From assembly GCF_041261445.1 (NCBI RefSeq), contig NZ_JBGCCU010000005.1, positions 124,001 to 188,000 on the forward strand: a stretch of 64,000 nt of DNA, given 5' to 3'. This stretch comes from Catenulispora sp. EB89 (lineage in GTDB: Bacteria > Actinomycetota > Actinomycetes > Streptomycetales > Catenulisporaceae). This document shows positions 25,818 to 34,269 of this stretch, in pieces (position 1 is the stretch's first letter; each line of letters opens with the position of its first letter). The position numbers were made by a program, and so were the translations under genes. Under the pieces are notes generated by a model. It worked only from the letters and a program-made list of their open reading frames with translations, did not search any database and was not told the DNA's origin.

Positions 25818-26677
25818 CCAGCCGGACGCCGACCCGGCCTTTCTCCGTCGCCACCCGGGCCGGCGACCGGCTAACGGAGCGAGACGCCGAGGTGCTGCGG
25901 TTGCTGGCCGAGCACCTGGTGCTCACCGTCGGGCAGCTCGCGGTGGCTCTGTTCCCCGACGCGCGGAAGTGCCGGGGCCGCGTGGCGGTGCTGCGGGCGC
26001 TCGGGCTGGTCGAGACCTTCCGACCTCCGCTCCAGCGCGGATCGTCACAGGCTCACTGCGTCGCCACGGCCCGAACCCTCGAACTGCTCACTGCCGATGT
26101 CGGCGGCTCTCGGCTACGGCGCCGATCGACGCATGACGCGACTGCCATCGCACTACGCCCGGACCTCGGGCACCTGCGAGGCGTCAACGAGGTGTTCTGC
26201 CAGCTACTCGGCCACGCCCGGCAAACTCCCGGGGCTGCACTCGAAACCTGGCGCTCTGAACGTGCCACTGCTCGGGCGCTCGGCACACGACTGCGACCGG
26301 ACGGCTTCGGCCGGTGGCGGCAGGACGACGCCTGGTGCGAGTTCTTCCTCGAATACGACACCGGCACCGAACCGCACGCCCGGCTCCTCGCCAAGCTCAC
26401 CGGGTACGCCGACCTCGCGGAGTCCGCGGGCGTCTCGTGTCCGGTCCTGTTCTGGCTGCCGAACGCGCACCGCGAAAGCCACCTTCACCGGCTCCTCGCC
26501 GACCACCCGCCATGCGTTCCCGTCGCCACGACGCACGGCGATCCATCCCGGACCCACCCCGCCGGCCCGATCTGGCGCCCGGCGTGGTCGCCCACCGTAC
26601 GGCTTCCCCTCGTGTCCCTCGGCGCCTCGGCAGCCCGCCGCCTCGATGTCCCGCAGAGCTCGCACATCCTGCTCTAG
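25814..26677 (+). CDS. Replication-relaxation family protein (Replic_Relax)
   Basis: 287 residues resembling the Replic_Relax family found next to VirD4-like genes in actinobacterial elements. An N-terminal winged helix (about residues 18-85, 'LTERDAEVLRLLAEHLVLTVGQ') is followed by a nuclease-like alpha/beta part ('DAWCEFFLEYDTGTE'). It may take the place of a relaxase at the origin of transfer, though the biochemistry is not established. It starts at a GTG overlapping the coupling-protein stop. Confidence 0.82.
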   Translation: MTSRTPTRPFSVATRAGDRLTERDAEVLRLLAEHLVLTVGQLAVALFPDARKCRGRVAVLRALGLVETFRPPLQRGSSQAHCVATARTLELLTADVGGSRLRRRSTHDATAIALRPDLGHLRGVNEVFCQLLGHARQTPGAALETWRSERATARALGTRLRPDGFGRWRQDDAWCEFFLEYDTGTEPHARLLAKLTGYADLAESAGVSCPVLFWLPNAHRESHLHRLLADHPPCVPVATTHGDPSRTHPAGPIWRPAWSPTVRLPLVSLGASAARRLDVPQSSHILL

Positions 26678-26690
26678 ATCGGAGAACGCC

Positions 26691-27281
26691 ATTTCGACGC
26701 TCACGAAGACAGCAGTCGGCTGCTCGACCCTCTTCCTGATGTTCGTCGTCCTCGTCAGCGCCGCTGCGGCCTCCGTCGCCTCGGCCGCCCTCAATCCACT
26801 CACCGCCGTATGGAACGAAGCCGCTTCCGCACCGCCTCCCGATCGCCGATTCAGCCCTGACCAGCAAGTCGGCATCATCGCCGCTGCCGAGCAAGAAGCC
26901 CCGACCCCGGCCGCTGCCGCCGCGATCGCCTTCGCCTCGCGGCAACTCGGGCTCCCGTACGTCTGGGGCGGCAACGGCCCGGCCAAAGGCGATGCGGGCT
27001 ACGACTGCTCAGGCCTGACCATGGCGGCCTACGCGAGTGCCGGAATCAATATTCCCCGCACCGCCACAGACCAGTATCGGCGTGGGCCGGCCGTCCCCCT
27101 TGCCGCACTGAAGCCTGGAGATCTTGTTTTCTACGGCAATAACGATTTCGCCCATCATGTGGGAATCTTCGTTGGCGCCGGGGTCATTCTCAACGCCCCA
27201 AAAACGGGTGCGATGATTCGGCTCGACCCGCTGGCTGCGGGTGACCTCTTCGCCGCGACTCGACCGAGCGCAGACCACTAG
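26691..27281 (+). CDS. NlpC/P60 transglycosylase-like wall hydrolase of the transfer operon
   Basis: About 196 residues. A hydrophobic N-terminal segment ('LFLMFVVLVSAAAASVASAA') anchors or exports it, then an NlpC/P60 domain with 'AGYDCSGLTMAAY' (catalytic Cys) and 'AHHVGIFVGAG' (His). It would open peptidoglycan for the transfer channel, as VirB1 does. No ATG, GTG or TTG stands at the expected start; an ATT at 26691 follows a good GGAG, and the first ATG (26739) would cut into the membrane segment. The frame is open further upstream, but there it is antisense-like filler over the Replic_Relax gene. Confidence 0.82.
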   Translation: MSTLTKTAVGCSTLFLMFVVLVSAAAASVASAALNPLTAVWNEAASAPPPDRRFSPDQQVGIIAAAEQEAPTPAAAAAIAFASRQLGLPYVWGGNGPAKGDAGYDCSGLTMAAYASAGINIPRTATDQYRRGPAVPLAALKPGDLVFYGNNDFAHHVGIFVGAGVILNAPKTGAMIRLDPLAAGDLFAATRPSADH

Positions 27282-27968
27282 GTCGTTGCGGAGTGCGGTC
27301 CGGGTACCGCTCCGGGGGCCGTTGCCTGACCCCCTCAAAGCAGAGCCAAGGTGTCATCAAACAGCAGGTCGAAGCTCATTTGATGGCCGGTTCCAAGACC
27401 CGACGATCGTCCATCTGACGATCATGACCATCGCCGCCGGAACCTCCGCACGGCCGCGCCCAACCGTCGCCCGACAAGGGCGGAGAAGAGGCAGCCAAGA
27501 GAGTGGAAGGCAATCCGAATCGCGTATCTGGTGTCAAATATTGGAGGCGAATAACGCAGACTCCAAACGGGTGAATATTGAACCGTTGCAACTTGCCGCA
27601 GGCGAGAATCAGGGCCAGAATATAAACAAGTAGAAATCGCTGCACGACAGTTGATCGGCGATCTCACGAAGAATTCGAGGAATCCCCTCGGATAGGCACC
27701 TGGCCTCAAAACCCTGGTGGACGCGGTTGCACCCGCGTCCACCAGGAACAGGACCGCAAGTTCACCCGTCCGACTCTCTAAATCATGACTGGAGTACCCA
27801 TGGACCCTGCTCCGATTCTCCCGGATCTCCGGACCGCGCGTCGCACGCCACGCGCGACAGGGCCGCTCGCCGTCTCGTAGGCGCGGCCGCTGCGCAGCCG
27901 ACGCTGCGCGTCCATCTCCCCCTCCGCAGGCACCTGCCCTGGTCAAGGCTGCCTGCGTTCGATCCCGA
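27282..27968. other. Non-coding region with a long hairpin
   Basis: About 690 bp with distinctly lower G+C around 27500-27660 and no credible gene. It follows the last transfer gene and contains a 14-bp perfect hairpin (listed separately). It could hold the origin of transfer, a terminator and the promoter of the next gene, but nothing in the sequence proves which. Confidence 0.45.
27713..27746. repeat. 14-bp perfect inverted repeat
   Basis: CCTGGTGGACGCGG / CCGCGTCCACCAGG with a 6-nt loop, 430 bp after the transfer operon. No T-tract follows. Candidate terminator or nick-region hairpin. Confidence 0.5.
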
Positions 27969-27980
27969 ATGGAGCCACCC

Positions 27981-28538
27981 ATGTCCGTTGCCTTCTGCGC
28001 CGCATGGATCAACGAAGTCACCCTCGCACTCCCCATCGACTGGACACGCGACGTTCCCGCCGAGAACGCCGACGGAAACACCATCTACCTCTCCACAAGC
28101 TGGACCAGCCCGCACTCAAAGGTCACGCTGACCGCCACGGTGTCCAGCACGGGCCACAGTTCGGCCGACATCTGCTGTAGCGGCTGGAGCGTCGAAGCCG
28201 AGAATCTGTCCCCGACCGCCCTCGCGGCAGCAATCGACGCGGCCACCAGGTACGGCACCCAGCCGGACGCCCCAGACCTGAGTGCCGCCTTCGTCGGAGT
28301 CTCACTCACCTATCACGACTGGCAGAGCGCGACGTACGCCAACGAACCGGTCGAGATGCGCCGCTGGATCAGCCCCGACGGCAACCGCATGTTCGACTTC
28401 ATCCGTCGCAGCAAATCCGGGACATCAGTCTTCGTCGTCCACCGCATCAACGCCGGCCATCCAGCCGTCGAGGCAGCGATCACCGCAGACGGGTTCACTC
28501 CCGCCGCTGTCCTGCTCAGCCTCGCCATGTCGGACTGA
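27981..28538 (+). CDS. Hypothetical soluble protein (185 aa)
   Basis: Begins at ATG 27981 (another in-frame ATG lies at 27969). No signal peptide or membrane segment. Contains a beta-rich N-terminal part ('NTIYLSTSWTSPHSKVTL') and 'MRRWISPDGNRMFDFIRR' in the middle. No recognised domain. Two bases separate it from the next gene, so the two are co-transcribed. Confidence 0.6.
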   Translation: MSVAFCAAWINEVTLALPIDWTRDVPAENADGNTIYLSTSWTSPHSKVTLTATVSSTGHSSADICCSGWSVEAENLSPTALAAAIDAATRYGTQPDAPDLSAAFVGVSLTYHDWQSATYANEPVEMRRWISPDGNRMFDFIRRSKSGTSVFVVHRINAGHPAVEAAITADGFTPAAVLLSLAMSD

Positions 28539-28540
28539 GC

Positions 28541-29476
28541 GTGCCGTTCTCCTCAACCCCCACCCCTGCGCGAGAAACGGCACTGCACTTGAATCCCCAC
28601 CGCACCACGTCGGCCGCCGACAGCTGGAACGTCGGCGCTCTCGTCTCGTTGACTCTCCTGACTTCGGCCGTCGCGTCCATCGTCGTCATCGGGTTCCTCG
28701 GCTCGTATGGCCCGCTGCGTGACGCCTTCCTCGCGATCCATCAGAGTCCCGCCGCCGCCTCGCGCGACCCGTGGGCCGTCGACGGACTCATCGCGGTCGC
28801 CACCGCCGCCGCGATCTGGTTGAAGAACAGGCAGGTAGCGCACATCTACGCGGTCACTGTCGGCGGCGTCGCCACCGCTGCCTCGCTGCTGTTGAACTTC
28901 CTGCACGGCTGCGGCGTCATCCGTCCCGGCGGCCAGACCGACGGTCCCCTTCACCCCCTCCTCGTCCTCATCATCACCTCACTCCCCGTCGGCGCGATCG
29001 GCTTCGGATCCCACCTCCTGATCGCTTGCGTCCGGAACTTCCGGGCCCGGGTCCCGCATACCGGCGACGAGTCCAGGACGGCCCACATCGAACAGCGGGA
29101 CCGGAGTGAGGATCCGAAGGCTCTGGGGTTCCGTCCTGCCGACCACGCACCGGACCGCTCTCTACCCAGTTCGCGATTTCGCATCGCCGCACTCGTCCCG
29201 GACGGACCACGCGCGTACCGGTCCCCGGACCAGTCCCGTACCGCCGGCATGGCCGAACTAGACCCGGCCCTAGTCGAACTGGGACGCAAAGCCCTGGCAG
29301 GACTGGCAGAGGACGGCGTCCCACCCACCCGCGACACCCTCCGCGCACGAATGGGAGTCGGGAACGGCAAGGCATCAGCGGTCTGGACCTACCTGCGTGC
29401 TGTCGGAGGACCAGAGCATGCGGACGGGACCTCGGACCGGACCGCACCGATCCACTCGGACGAGCTCGCCCCTTAA
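28541..29476 (+). CDS. DUF2637-like membrane protein with C-terminal winged-helix segment
   Basis: 311 residues from GTG 28541. Four hydrophobic helices between about residues 30 and 165, then a polar linker and a C-terminal 'TRDTLRARMGVGNGKASAVW' segment resembling the DNA-binding helix of Streptomyces DUF2637 proteins, which occur in conjugative elements. It could tether element DNA to the membrane. Convergent with and overlapping by four bases the end of the next gene. Confidence 0.6.
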   Translation: MPFSSTPTPARETALHLNPHRTTSAADSWNVGALVSLTLLTSAVASIVVIGFLGSYGPLRDAFLAIHQSPAAASRDPWAVDGLIAVATAAAIWLKNRQVAHIYAVTVGGVATAASLLLNFLHGCGVIRPGGQTDGPLHPLLVLIITSLPVGAIGFGSHLLIACVRNFRARVPHTGDESRTAHIEQRDRSEDPKALGFRPADHAPDRSLPSSRFRIAALVPDGPRAYRSPDQSRTAGMAELDPALVELGRKALAGLAEDGVPPTRDTLRARMGVGNGKASAVWTYLRAVGGPEHADGTSDRTAPIHSDELAP

Positions 29477-30078
29477 CCCCGTGCGCGGTACGGGACCGTA
29501 CCTTGAGGACGGTCCCGTACCGCTACCTGACAAGGATGGCTATCAGGTCGCCATTCTTCGGTCAACGCCCGGATCGTCTCGCGCAACACCAAGTCCTTGG
29601 GCCACAGTGCAATGGAGCATCCCAACTTCTGCGCCCAAACGATCTGCGCAACCGATCGCGGAGGAATAACGGACAGCTCCCAATACGAAATCGCTGATCC
29701 GCTGACGCCAACAAGCCGACCAAAAGTCTTTTGATTCAGCTTCAAAGCCTGGCGACGACGTTTTAGTGGTCCAGCGAGTCGCCGCAGCTCGAAAGAATCC
29801 CCTGTTTCACCCGGAAGCAACCACAGGGGTTCGGGTAACAGCACCTTGCCATCCGGGCCGACGACCACCAGGCACCGATCAAGCCCACCCGACCAGCGCG
29901 TCAGGTGCACCAAGGTGGGATCCAACCGCAGGTTCTCCCACTCGGAGATCGTCCCACCACGAACCCCGACCCTGGATGACAGCGCCGTTTGGGAGATCCT
30001 GGCATCCCGACGAAGAGCCCTTAGCTCGCCAATAACCTGCATGAAGGCATGCTTCGCCGCTTCATCAACTTGCAGCAT
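29473..30078 (-). CDS. Dual helix-turn-helix XRE protein (paralogue 3)
   Basis: 201 residues from ATG 30078, aligned with the starts of the two paralogues; in-frame starts further upstream exist. Two HTHs: 'ISQTALSSRVGVRGGTISEWE' and 'LNQKTFGRLVGVSGSAISYWE'. It shares the architecture and linker ('RCLVVVGPDGKVLLP') of 8511-9095 and 30208-30774 but is more divergent. A longer C-terminal tail ends over the palindrome at 29487-29521. Confidence 0.78.
   Translation of the reverse strand: MLQVDEAAKHAFMQVIGELRALRRDARISQTALSSRVGVRGGTISEWENLRLDPTLVHLTRWSGGLDRCLVVVGPDGKVLLPEPLWLLPGETGDSFELRRLAGPLKRRRQALKLNQKTFGRLVGVSGSAISYWELSVIPPRSVAQIVWAQKLGCSIALWPKDLVLRETIRALTEEWRPDSHPCQVAVRDRPQGTVPYRARG
29487..29521. 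terminator. Palindrome between convergent genes
   Basis: Perfect 13-bp stem GGTACGGGACCGT / ACGGTCCCGTACC with a 9-nt loop, inside the last codons of the leftward XRE gene and just past the rightward gene. The position suits a bidirectional terminator. Related GGnCCGTACC-like sequences also occur near 8840 and 29220, so a protein-binding role is possible. Confidence 0.5.
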
Positions 30079-30207
30079 CACTAGCAGCCTTGTTCGTGAT
30101 GCCGGACTCCATCCAGGCCCTCCACATGCAGCACACAAATCCCGCTTGTGTAGAGCCATGATAGAGCACTTAATCGAGAACCCGGAAATTGTTGCCGTTC
30201 TCAGTCC

Positions 30208-30774
30208 TCATTTAGCGCCCTCATGTGGGCTATAGTCCAGCCATCCCGGCAACCTGGAGCCGGGGCGTCGTAGTCGCGGGATGCCGTCGGCGATGGGCCG
30301 GAGGTCCAGCGAGTAGCCGAGTTGCCGGGCCCAGACGACGTGCGCGATCGGTCGCGGGGGTACGCGGACCAGTTCCCAACGCTGGATGGAGTCGCGGCTG
30401 ACGCCGACCAGCTCGCCGAGCTGCCCCTGAGCCATCCCCAACGCCAGGCGGCGGTTCCGCAAGGGGACAGCAAGCTGGCGCCGCTCAAAGGACTCCCACT
30501 CCTCGCCGGGCCGCTGGCGCAGCGGACCATTGCGCACTTCCCCGTCCCGGCCAATGACCACCAGCCGGCGGTCGAGCTCGCGGGACCATTGGATCAGATG
30601 CCCCAGAGTCGGCTCTACCGCCCCGGTCTCCCATTCGGAGATGGCCCTGCCCCGGACCGGAAGCCCCGCCGACAGCGCGTTCTGGGAGATCCCGACCCCC
30701 AGACGTGCAGTCCGCAAACCTTTGATGATCCGCGCGAGGGCTCGTTCCGCACCGGCGTCGATGTGCAGCGCCAT
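30208..30774 (-). CDS. Dual helix-turn-helix XRE protein (paralogue 2)
   Basis: 188 residues from ATG 30774, which overlaps the TGA of the upstream HATPase gene. Two HTHs ('ISQNALSAGLPVRGRAISEWE' and 'MAQGQLGELVGVSRDSIQRWE'), almost word for word as in the AICE protein at 8511-9095, with 'RVPPRPIAHVVWA' shared exactly. Last gene of a three-gene leftward operon (31661-30208). Confidence 0.82.
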   Translation of the reverse strand: MALHIDAGAERALARIIKGLRTARLGVGISQNALSAGLPVRGRAISEWETGAVEPTLGHLIQWSRELDRRLVVIGRDGEVRNGPLRQRPGEEWESFERRQLAVPLRNRRLALGMAQGQLGELVGVSRDSIQRWELVRVPPRPIAHVVWARQLGYSLDLRPIADGIPRLRRPGSRLPGWLDYSPHEGAK

Positions 30775-31256
30775 CAACGCTTCCAGTCGTCCGTCGTCAT
30801 GCCGACCTTTCGTTTGGCTCTGAACTGGCGGGAGAGATCGGCGGCCGGGCCCTGGGGTCGGGGTATCGCCGGGACCTCGTCGAATGTGATCTCGGCCCAG
30901 ACCGACCGGGCCGTAGCGTCGCCGTCCACGCCCCAGGAAGCGGAAAGCATGGCGACGATGGCCAGGCCGCGCCCGGCCTCGTCCTGCTCACCCGGGACAC
31001 GCAACGCGGGCGTGGAGGGCCCGCCCTGGTCGTCGACGCGCACCACGCAGCGGTTCGCGAACCGAGTCAGCCGTACGACGAACTCCCCTTCAGGCTCGCC
31101 GCTGGCGGTGTGTTTGATGGCGTTGCCGGCCAACTCGTCGGCGACCAGCGCCACGGTGTACGCCGCGTCGCAGTCCCCGAGCACCGCGCAGGCGAAGCGA
31201 CGGACTTCGGCCAGGCACTCGGGCCGGCCGGCGAACTCCTTGTGCCAGATGTCCAC
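30774..31256 (-). CDS. HATPase-type anti-sigma regulatory factor
   Basis: 160-residue GHKL ATP-binding domain protein of the RsbW/SpoIIAB-like class abundant in Streptomyces. N box 'LVADELAGNAIKHT' and G1 region 'VRVDDQGG', then the 'GRGLAIVAMLSASWGV' lid with G2. No kinase partner domain is fused. Placed between a small unknown protein and a dual-XRE regulator with almost no spacing, so the three probably act as one regulatory unit. Confidence 0.88.
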   Translation of the reverse strand: MDIWHKEFAGRPECLAEVRRFACAVLGDCDAAYTVALVADELAGNAIKHTASGEPEGEFVVRLTRFANRCVVRVDDQGGPSTPALRVPGEQDEAGRGLAIVAMLSASWGVDGDATARSVWAEITFDEVPAIPRPQGPAADLSRQFRAKRKVGMTTDDWKR

Positions 31257-31259
31257 GGC

Positions 31260-31661
31260 TCACCCACCCCCTTTGGGCGGCCGGGTGTTCCACCGGCAGC
31301 GGATCAGCGTCTCGGTGTGCTCGGCGACCTGGAGCGCGGCCTTGGCCGGACTACTTCCGGTCTCGTGCATGACCAGGCACGCCAGTGCGGTCTGCAGACC
31401 CCGGTGGTAGCCGTGCCACTCACTCTGATCGCGCCGCGCCTCATCCCCGATCTGGAAGTACTCGCCGGCGTCGAAGGTCAACGTCGCCGCTAGCCCGAGG
31501 ACCGCCAGGTAGCTGCTGGAATGGCCCGCGGCGAGCAGTCGGCGCTGGAACTCCGCCTCTGCCGGCGTCGCAGCGATGCCGAACATCGCCGGCACCCGGC
31601 CGACCACCCGGCCGTCTCTGTGCTCGGCCAGAAAGGCCCTGATGTCCTCCAGCCGCCTCAT
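31260..31661 (-). CDS. Hypothetical protein upstream of the HATPase
   Basis: 133 residues from ATG 31661 (an in-frame start at 31787 would add 42 Arg-rich, non-conserved-looking residues). Mostly helical, without recognised domain or transmembrane segment. Its stop is three bases from the HATPase start. Likely part of the same signalling unit. Confidence 0.6.
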   Translation of the reverse strand: MRRLEDIRAFLAEHRDGRVVGRVPAMFGIAATPAEAEFQRRLLAAGHSSSYLAVLGLAATLTFDAGEYFQIGDEARRDQSEWHGYHRGLQTALACLVMHETGSSPAKAALQVAEHTETLIRCRWNTRPPKGGG

Positions 31662-32060
31662 GCCGGACCCGCCAGCTGCGTCGGCACTTCGAAGCCGCAC
31701 GGCGCGGCTCCAGCCCGAACTGACAGTTCGGGCTTCCTGGCTATGCAGGCGAGGACACAGGCGGGCTCGTCCACGCTGTTGGGCCATGGTTGAACGTGCG
31801 CGGGCTCGGTGGCCTCGCGCACCACACGCCGCCGGGAGTTAGCCGCGACAGTGGGCTGTATCTGGGTATCCACGGGTCCCTCGTTACGGAATCGGAGCTG
31901 TTCGGGCAGATGTGAGGTGCGCCCGGACCAGTGAACGTCCGACCCGATATCGACGAACAGGAAAACGCGGTTCGTTTGTGGTCTCGGCGAATCGGAAAAC
32001 TTGACGATTCCTTTACCCAGCAGCAAGCGCTCCTGGTCATCACGGCGATACGTTGCGTAC
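31662..32060. other. Divergent promoter region
   Basis: 400 bp separating the leftward HATPase operon from the rightward XRE-TPR/GNAT unit. No supported gene; a leftward frame across it has no protein character. A TTGACG at 32001 could be a -35 element for the rightward gene. Confidence 0.4.
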
Positions 32061-33290
32061 ATGTCGGGGAACCGAGCTCTACGCCAGAAGGCGGCTGACC
32101 TGGGGTTCACTCATGACGAACTGGCGCGGCGGGTGAACCTTCAAATCCAGGAGCTCACCGGAAAACCGGGAACAGTATCAGAGCGCACCGTCCACAACTG
32201 GCTGGCCGGCGCTACTCGGTGGCCCCCTGCCAAAATGCGGTTAGCGTTAGGTGCAGTATTCGGATGTGCCCCTGAACATCTCGGATTCCACCCGCCGGAT
32301 GGTGTCGTGAAGCGACGCGAGTTCCTCGCCGCCACGGCCAGCACCACCGTGGCCGTTGCCGGACCGACACAGCGACGGATCGGGGTCGGGGACGTCCAAC
32401 GTCTCCAGACCAAATTTGCCGACGTCATCGCCCGCGACCACCTCCACGGCGGCCGAAAAGGCATCGAGACGGACGCTCTGGCCCTGGCGGAGAAGGCCAT
32501 GGCACTTCAGCAAGTTGGCAGCGCGAGTCAACGGGTGCGTGGTCTGCTGTACGCCACTGCCGCAGCGTTCACCTCCAGTGCCATGTGGGCTGCGATCGAC
32601 GGGCGCCGCTTCGACGCCGCCCAAGACCACCACCGGCGCGCCTCCAGCCTCGCGGCGATGTCCGGGGATCCGACTATCGCCTTCCGCATCTGGTCGCACG
32701 CCGGCAGCCTGTATCGGCATATGGGCCTCGTCATTGACGCACAGGCTGCCAACGACGTCGCCCGCAGGCTAAGCATCACCCGCTGCGACCCGTTGTTCGC
32801 TTCCCTCGGCCATGCCCGGCACGCCGCGATCCTAGGCCTGACTGGCGACGCGAACGCGGTGCGGCGCGCCATTGACCAAGCGCAGGGAGCGCTAGATCAG
32901 GCTGACCCGGCCGCCGACCGGCCCACGTGGATCACCAACCACTACGACCAGGCCGAGCTTGACTCACTTGCCTTGGCTGCACACCTTGCCCTCGGCTCGT
33001 TCGAAGAAGCCGAGGCCCGTGCTCACCGCAGTCTGGCCGTACTGCGCCCGCACATGAAGCGCAGCAGGGGAATCACCACCGCTCGGTTGGCGAGAGCCCA
33101 ACTCGGTCAAGGCGACATCGACCAAGCCGTTCACACCGCGATGTCCGTACCGAAAGATCAAGCCGCCCACCCTCGTGTGGCCGGCATGCTTGGCAGCTTC
33201 GGCCGGAGTGTGCACGAACTCGCAGGTGCCGACAGCAACGCTCGAACGTGGGACCAGTGGGTCAACGACACCCGGAGGAACAGCACATGA
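32061..33290 (+). CDS. XRE regulator with TPR-like repeats and a Tat-like motif
   Basis: 409 residues from ATG 32061 (TTG at 32001 is an alternative start). N-terminal HTH 'LGFTHDELARRVNLQIQ' with 'TVSERTVHNWLAGATRWP' as recognition region. At about residue 82 'VKRREFLAATASTTVAVAG' mimics a twin-arginine export signal, a feature of many Streptomyces regulators of this family whose meaning is unclear. The remaining 300 residues are TPR-like helical repeats. Its stop overlaps the start of the GNAT gene. Confidence 0.82.
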   Translation: MSGNRALRQKAADLGFTHDELARRVNLQIQELTGKPGTVSERTVHNWLAGATRWPPAKMRLALGAVFGCAPEHLGFHPPDGVVKRREFLAATASTTVAVAGPTQRRIGVGDVQRLQTKFADVIARDHLHGGRKGIETDALALAEKAMALQQVGSASQRVRGLLYATAAAFTSSAMWAAIDGRRFDAAQDHHRRASSLAAMSGDPTIAFRIWSHAGSLYRHMGLVIDAQAANDVARRLSITRCDPLFASLGHARHAAILGLTGDANAVRRAIDQAQGALDQADPAADRPTWITNHYDQAELDSLALAAHLALGSFEEAEARAHRSLAVLRPHMKRSRGITTARLARAQLGQGDIDQAVHTAMSVPKDQAAHPRVAGMLGSFGRSVHELAGADSNARTWDQWVNDTRRNST

Positions 33291-33835
33291 GCACCGGCGA
33301 CATCGAGCTGCGCCGATTCAACGACTTGGCACCAGCACGTCAGGCGCTGATCGACGTATACGCCGACGTCCGGGCGCCCCTACTTCACCTGCCGAACTAC
33401 CGCGTCGAGGTATTCGCCGAACGCCTTGACCGCCACGCTCACGAAGCCGGCTGGGAGGCCGTCCTCGGCTACGACAACGGCGAGGCAGTGGGCTACGCCT
33501 ACGCCAACACCCTGAGCGCCGATGACCGCTGGTGGTCTCGCATGATCGAACCACTGCCCGAGGGGTACACCGCCGTGCCGACGATGGCGGTCAAGGAGAT
33601 CGGCGTCCGCACACCGTGGCGCGGCATCGGAGTCGCCCGCCGCATCCACGACGAATTGCTCGCATGGCGTTCCGAAGAACGCGCAACCCTGCTGGTCAAT
33701 CCGCTCGCGGGCGACGGCAAGGTCGAACGGCTCTACGCGACCTGGGGCTACACCGTCTTCAACAGCCAGCAACCTAGCCCGGAATCCCCCAAGCTCGTAG
33801 CGATGATCCGACCTCGGACCCTTCAGGCTCTGTGA
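33287..33835 (+). CDS. GNAT-family acetyltransferase
   Basis: 182 residues from ATG 33287 (Shine-Dalgarno CGGAGG; ATGA overlap with the XRE gene). GNAT fold with the acetyl-CoA loop 'RTPWRGIGVARRIHDELL' (Q/R-x-x-G-x-G/A) and terminal strand 'KVERLYATWGYTVF'. Substrate unknown. Co-transcribed with the XRE-TPR regulator. Confidence 0.85.
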   Translation: MSTGDIELRRFNDLAPARQALIDVYADVRAPLLHLPNYRVEVFAERLDRHAHEAGWEAVLGYDNGEAVGYAYANTLSADDRWWSRMIEPLPEGYTAVPTMAVKEIGVRTPWRGIGVARRIHDELLAWRSEERATLLVNPLAGDGKVERLYATWGYTVFNSQQPSPESPKLVAMIRPRTLQAL

Positions 33836-34269
33836 CTTGTCCAGCCCCAACAACTCCCTCAGAAGGAACAGGATGTGTGTACCGCAGTAACCGGCGTTGC
33901 GACGGCGATCCGCGAGCAGCTCGAATGGGCACGGAGGTGATAGGGATCAGTTGCATCGACCGCATGGCCGACTCGACATTCGCCAAGGGTTTCGCCGTGC
34001 CGACTGAGATCCGAGTGACCGAAGTCCTTCCTGTTAGTGCGCTTCGACTCCCACCCCGGGCGAGGTGATCCAACTACGAATTGCCCCTCGGCCCGAGCGG
34101 CTGTTGCGCATCGAGGTCACTGACATGTGGTCGCCAGCGACGACGTGGATGGGCGGGGCTGTTTCTGATCCGCTCGGTCGCAGTCGGCTCGGCCGGCGCC
34201 GATCTCCAGAGGCAAGGCGCTATAGGTCCACCTCGAAGACGTCGCGAGACGATAGGAGATGCGACGAAG
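33836..34269. other. Leader region of the nucleoside cluster with three tiny frames
   Basis: 434 bp before the radical SAM gene. Three consecutive short frames are present: GTG 33875-33940 (21 codons, after AGAAGGAACAGG), ATG 33964-34068 (34 codons) and GTG 34065-34361, which overlaps its predecessor but runs into the radical SAM gene. None matches a known family. They may be remnants of one gene broken by frameshifts or a leader peptide. The operon promoter is expected here. Confidence 0.4.

Larger units (their letters stand above)
12867..29476. mobile_element. Second integrative element with T4SS-like transfer genes (right end not found)
   Basis: Begins at the internal attachment site with integrase, two excisionase-like proteins, a methyltransferase-like protein, a cold-shock fusion and a VirB/VirD4-type transfer operon. 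The listed end is only the last gene I can tie to transfer functions. The regulators, nucleoside cluster, Tad operon and defence genes further right may also belong to it. No further copy of the tRNA end was seen in this window. Confidence 0.55.

Noticed and set aside
31658-32110. Leftward frame of 150 codons before the XRE-TPR gene
   Set aside because: Overlaps the start of the XRE gene and lacks any protein pattern; better explained as divergent promoter region.
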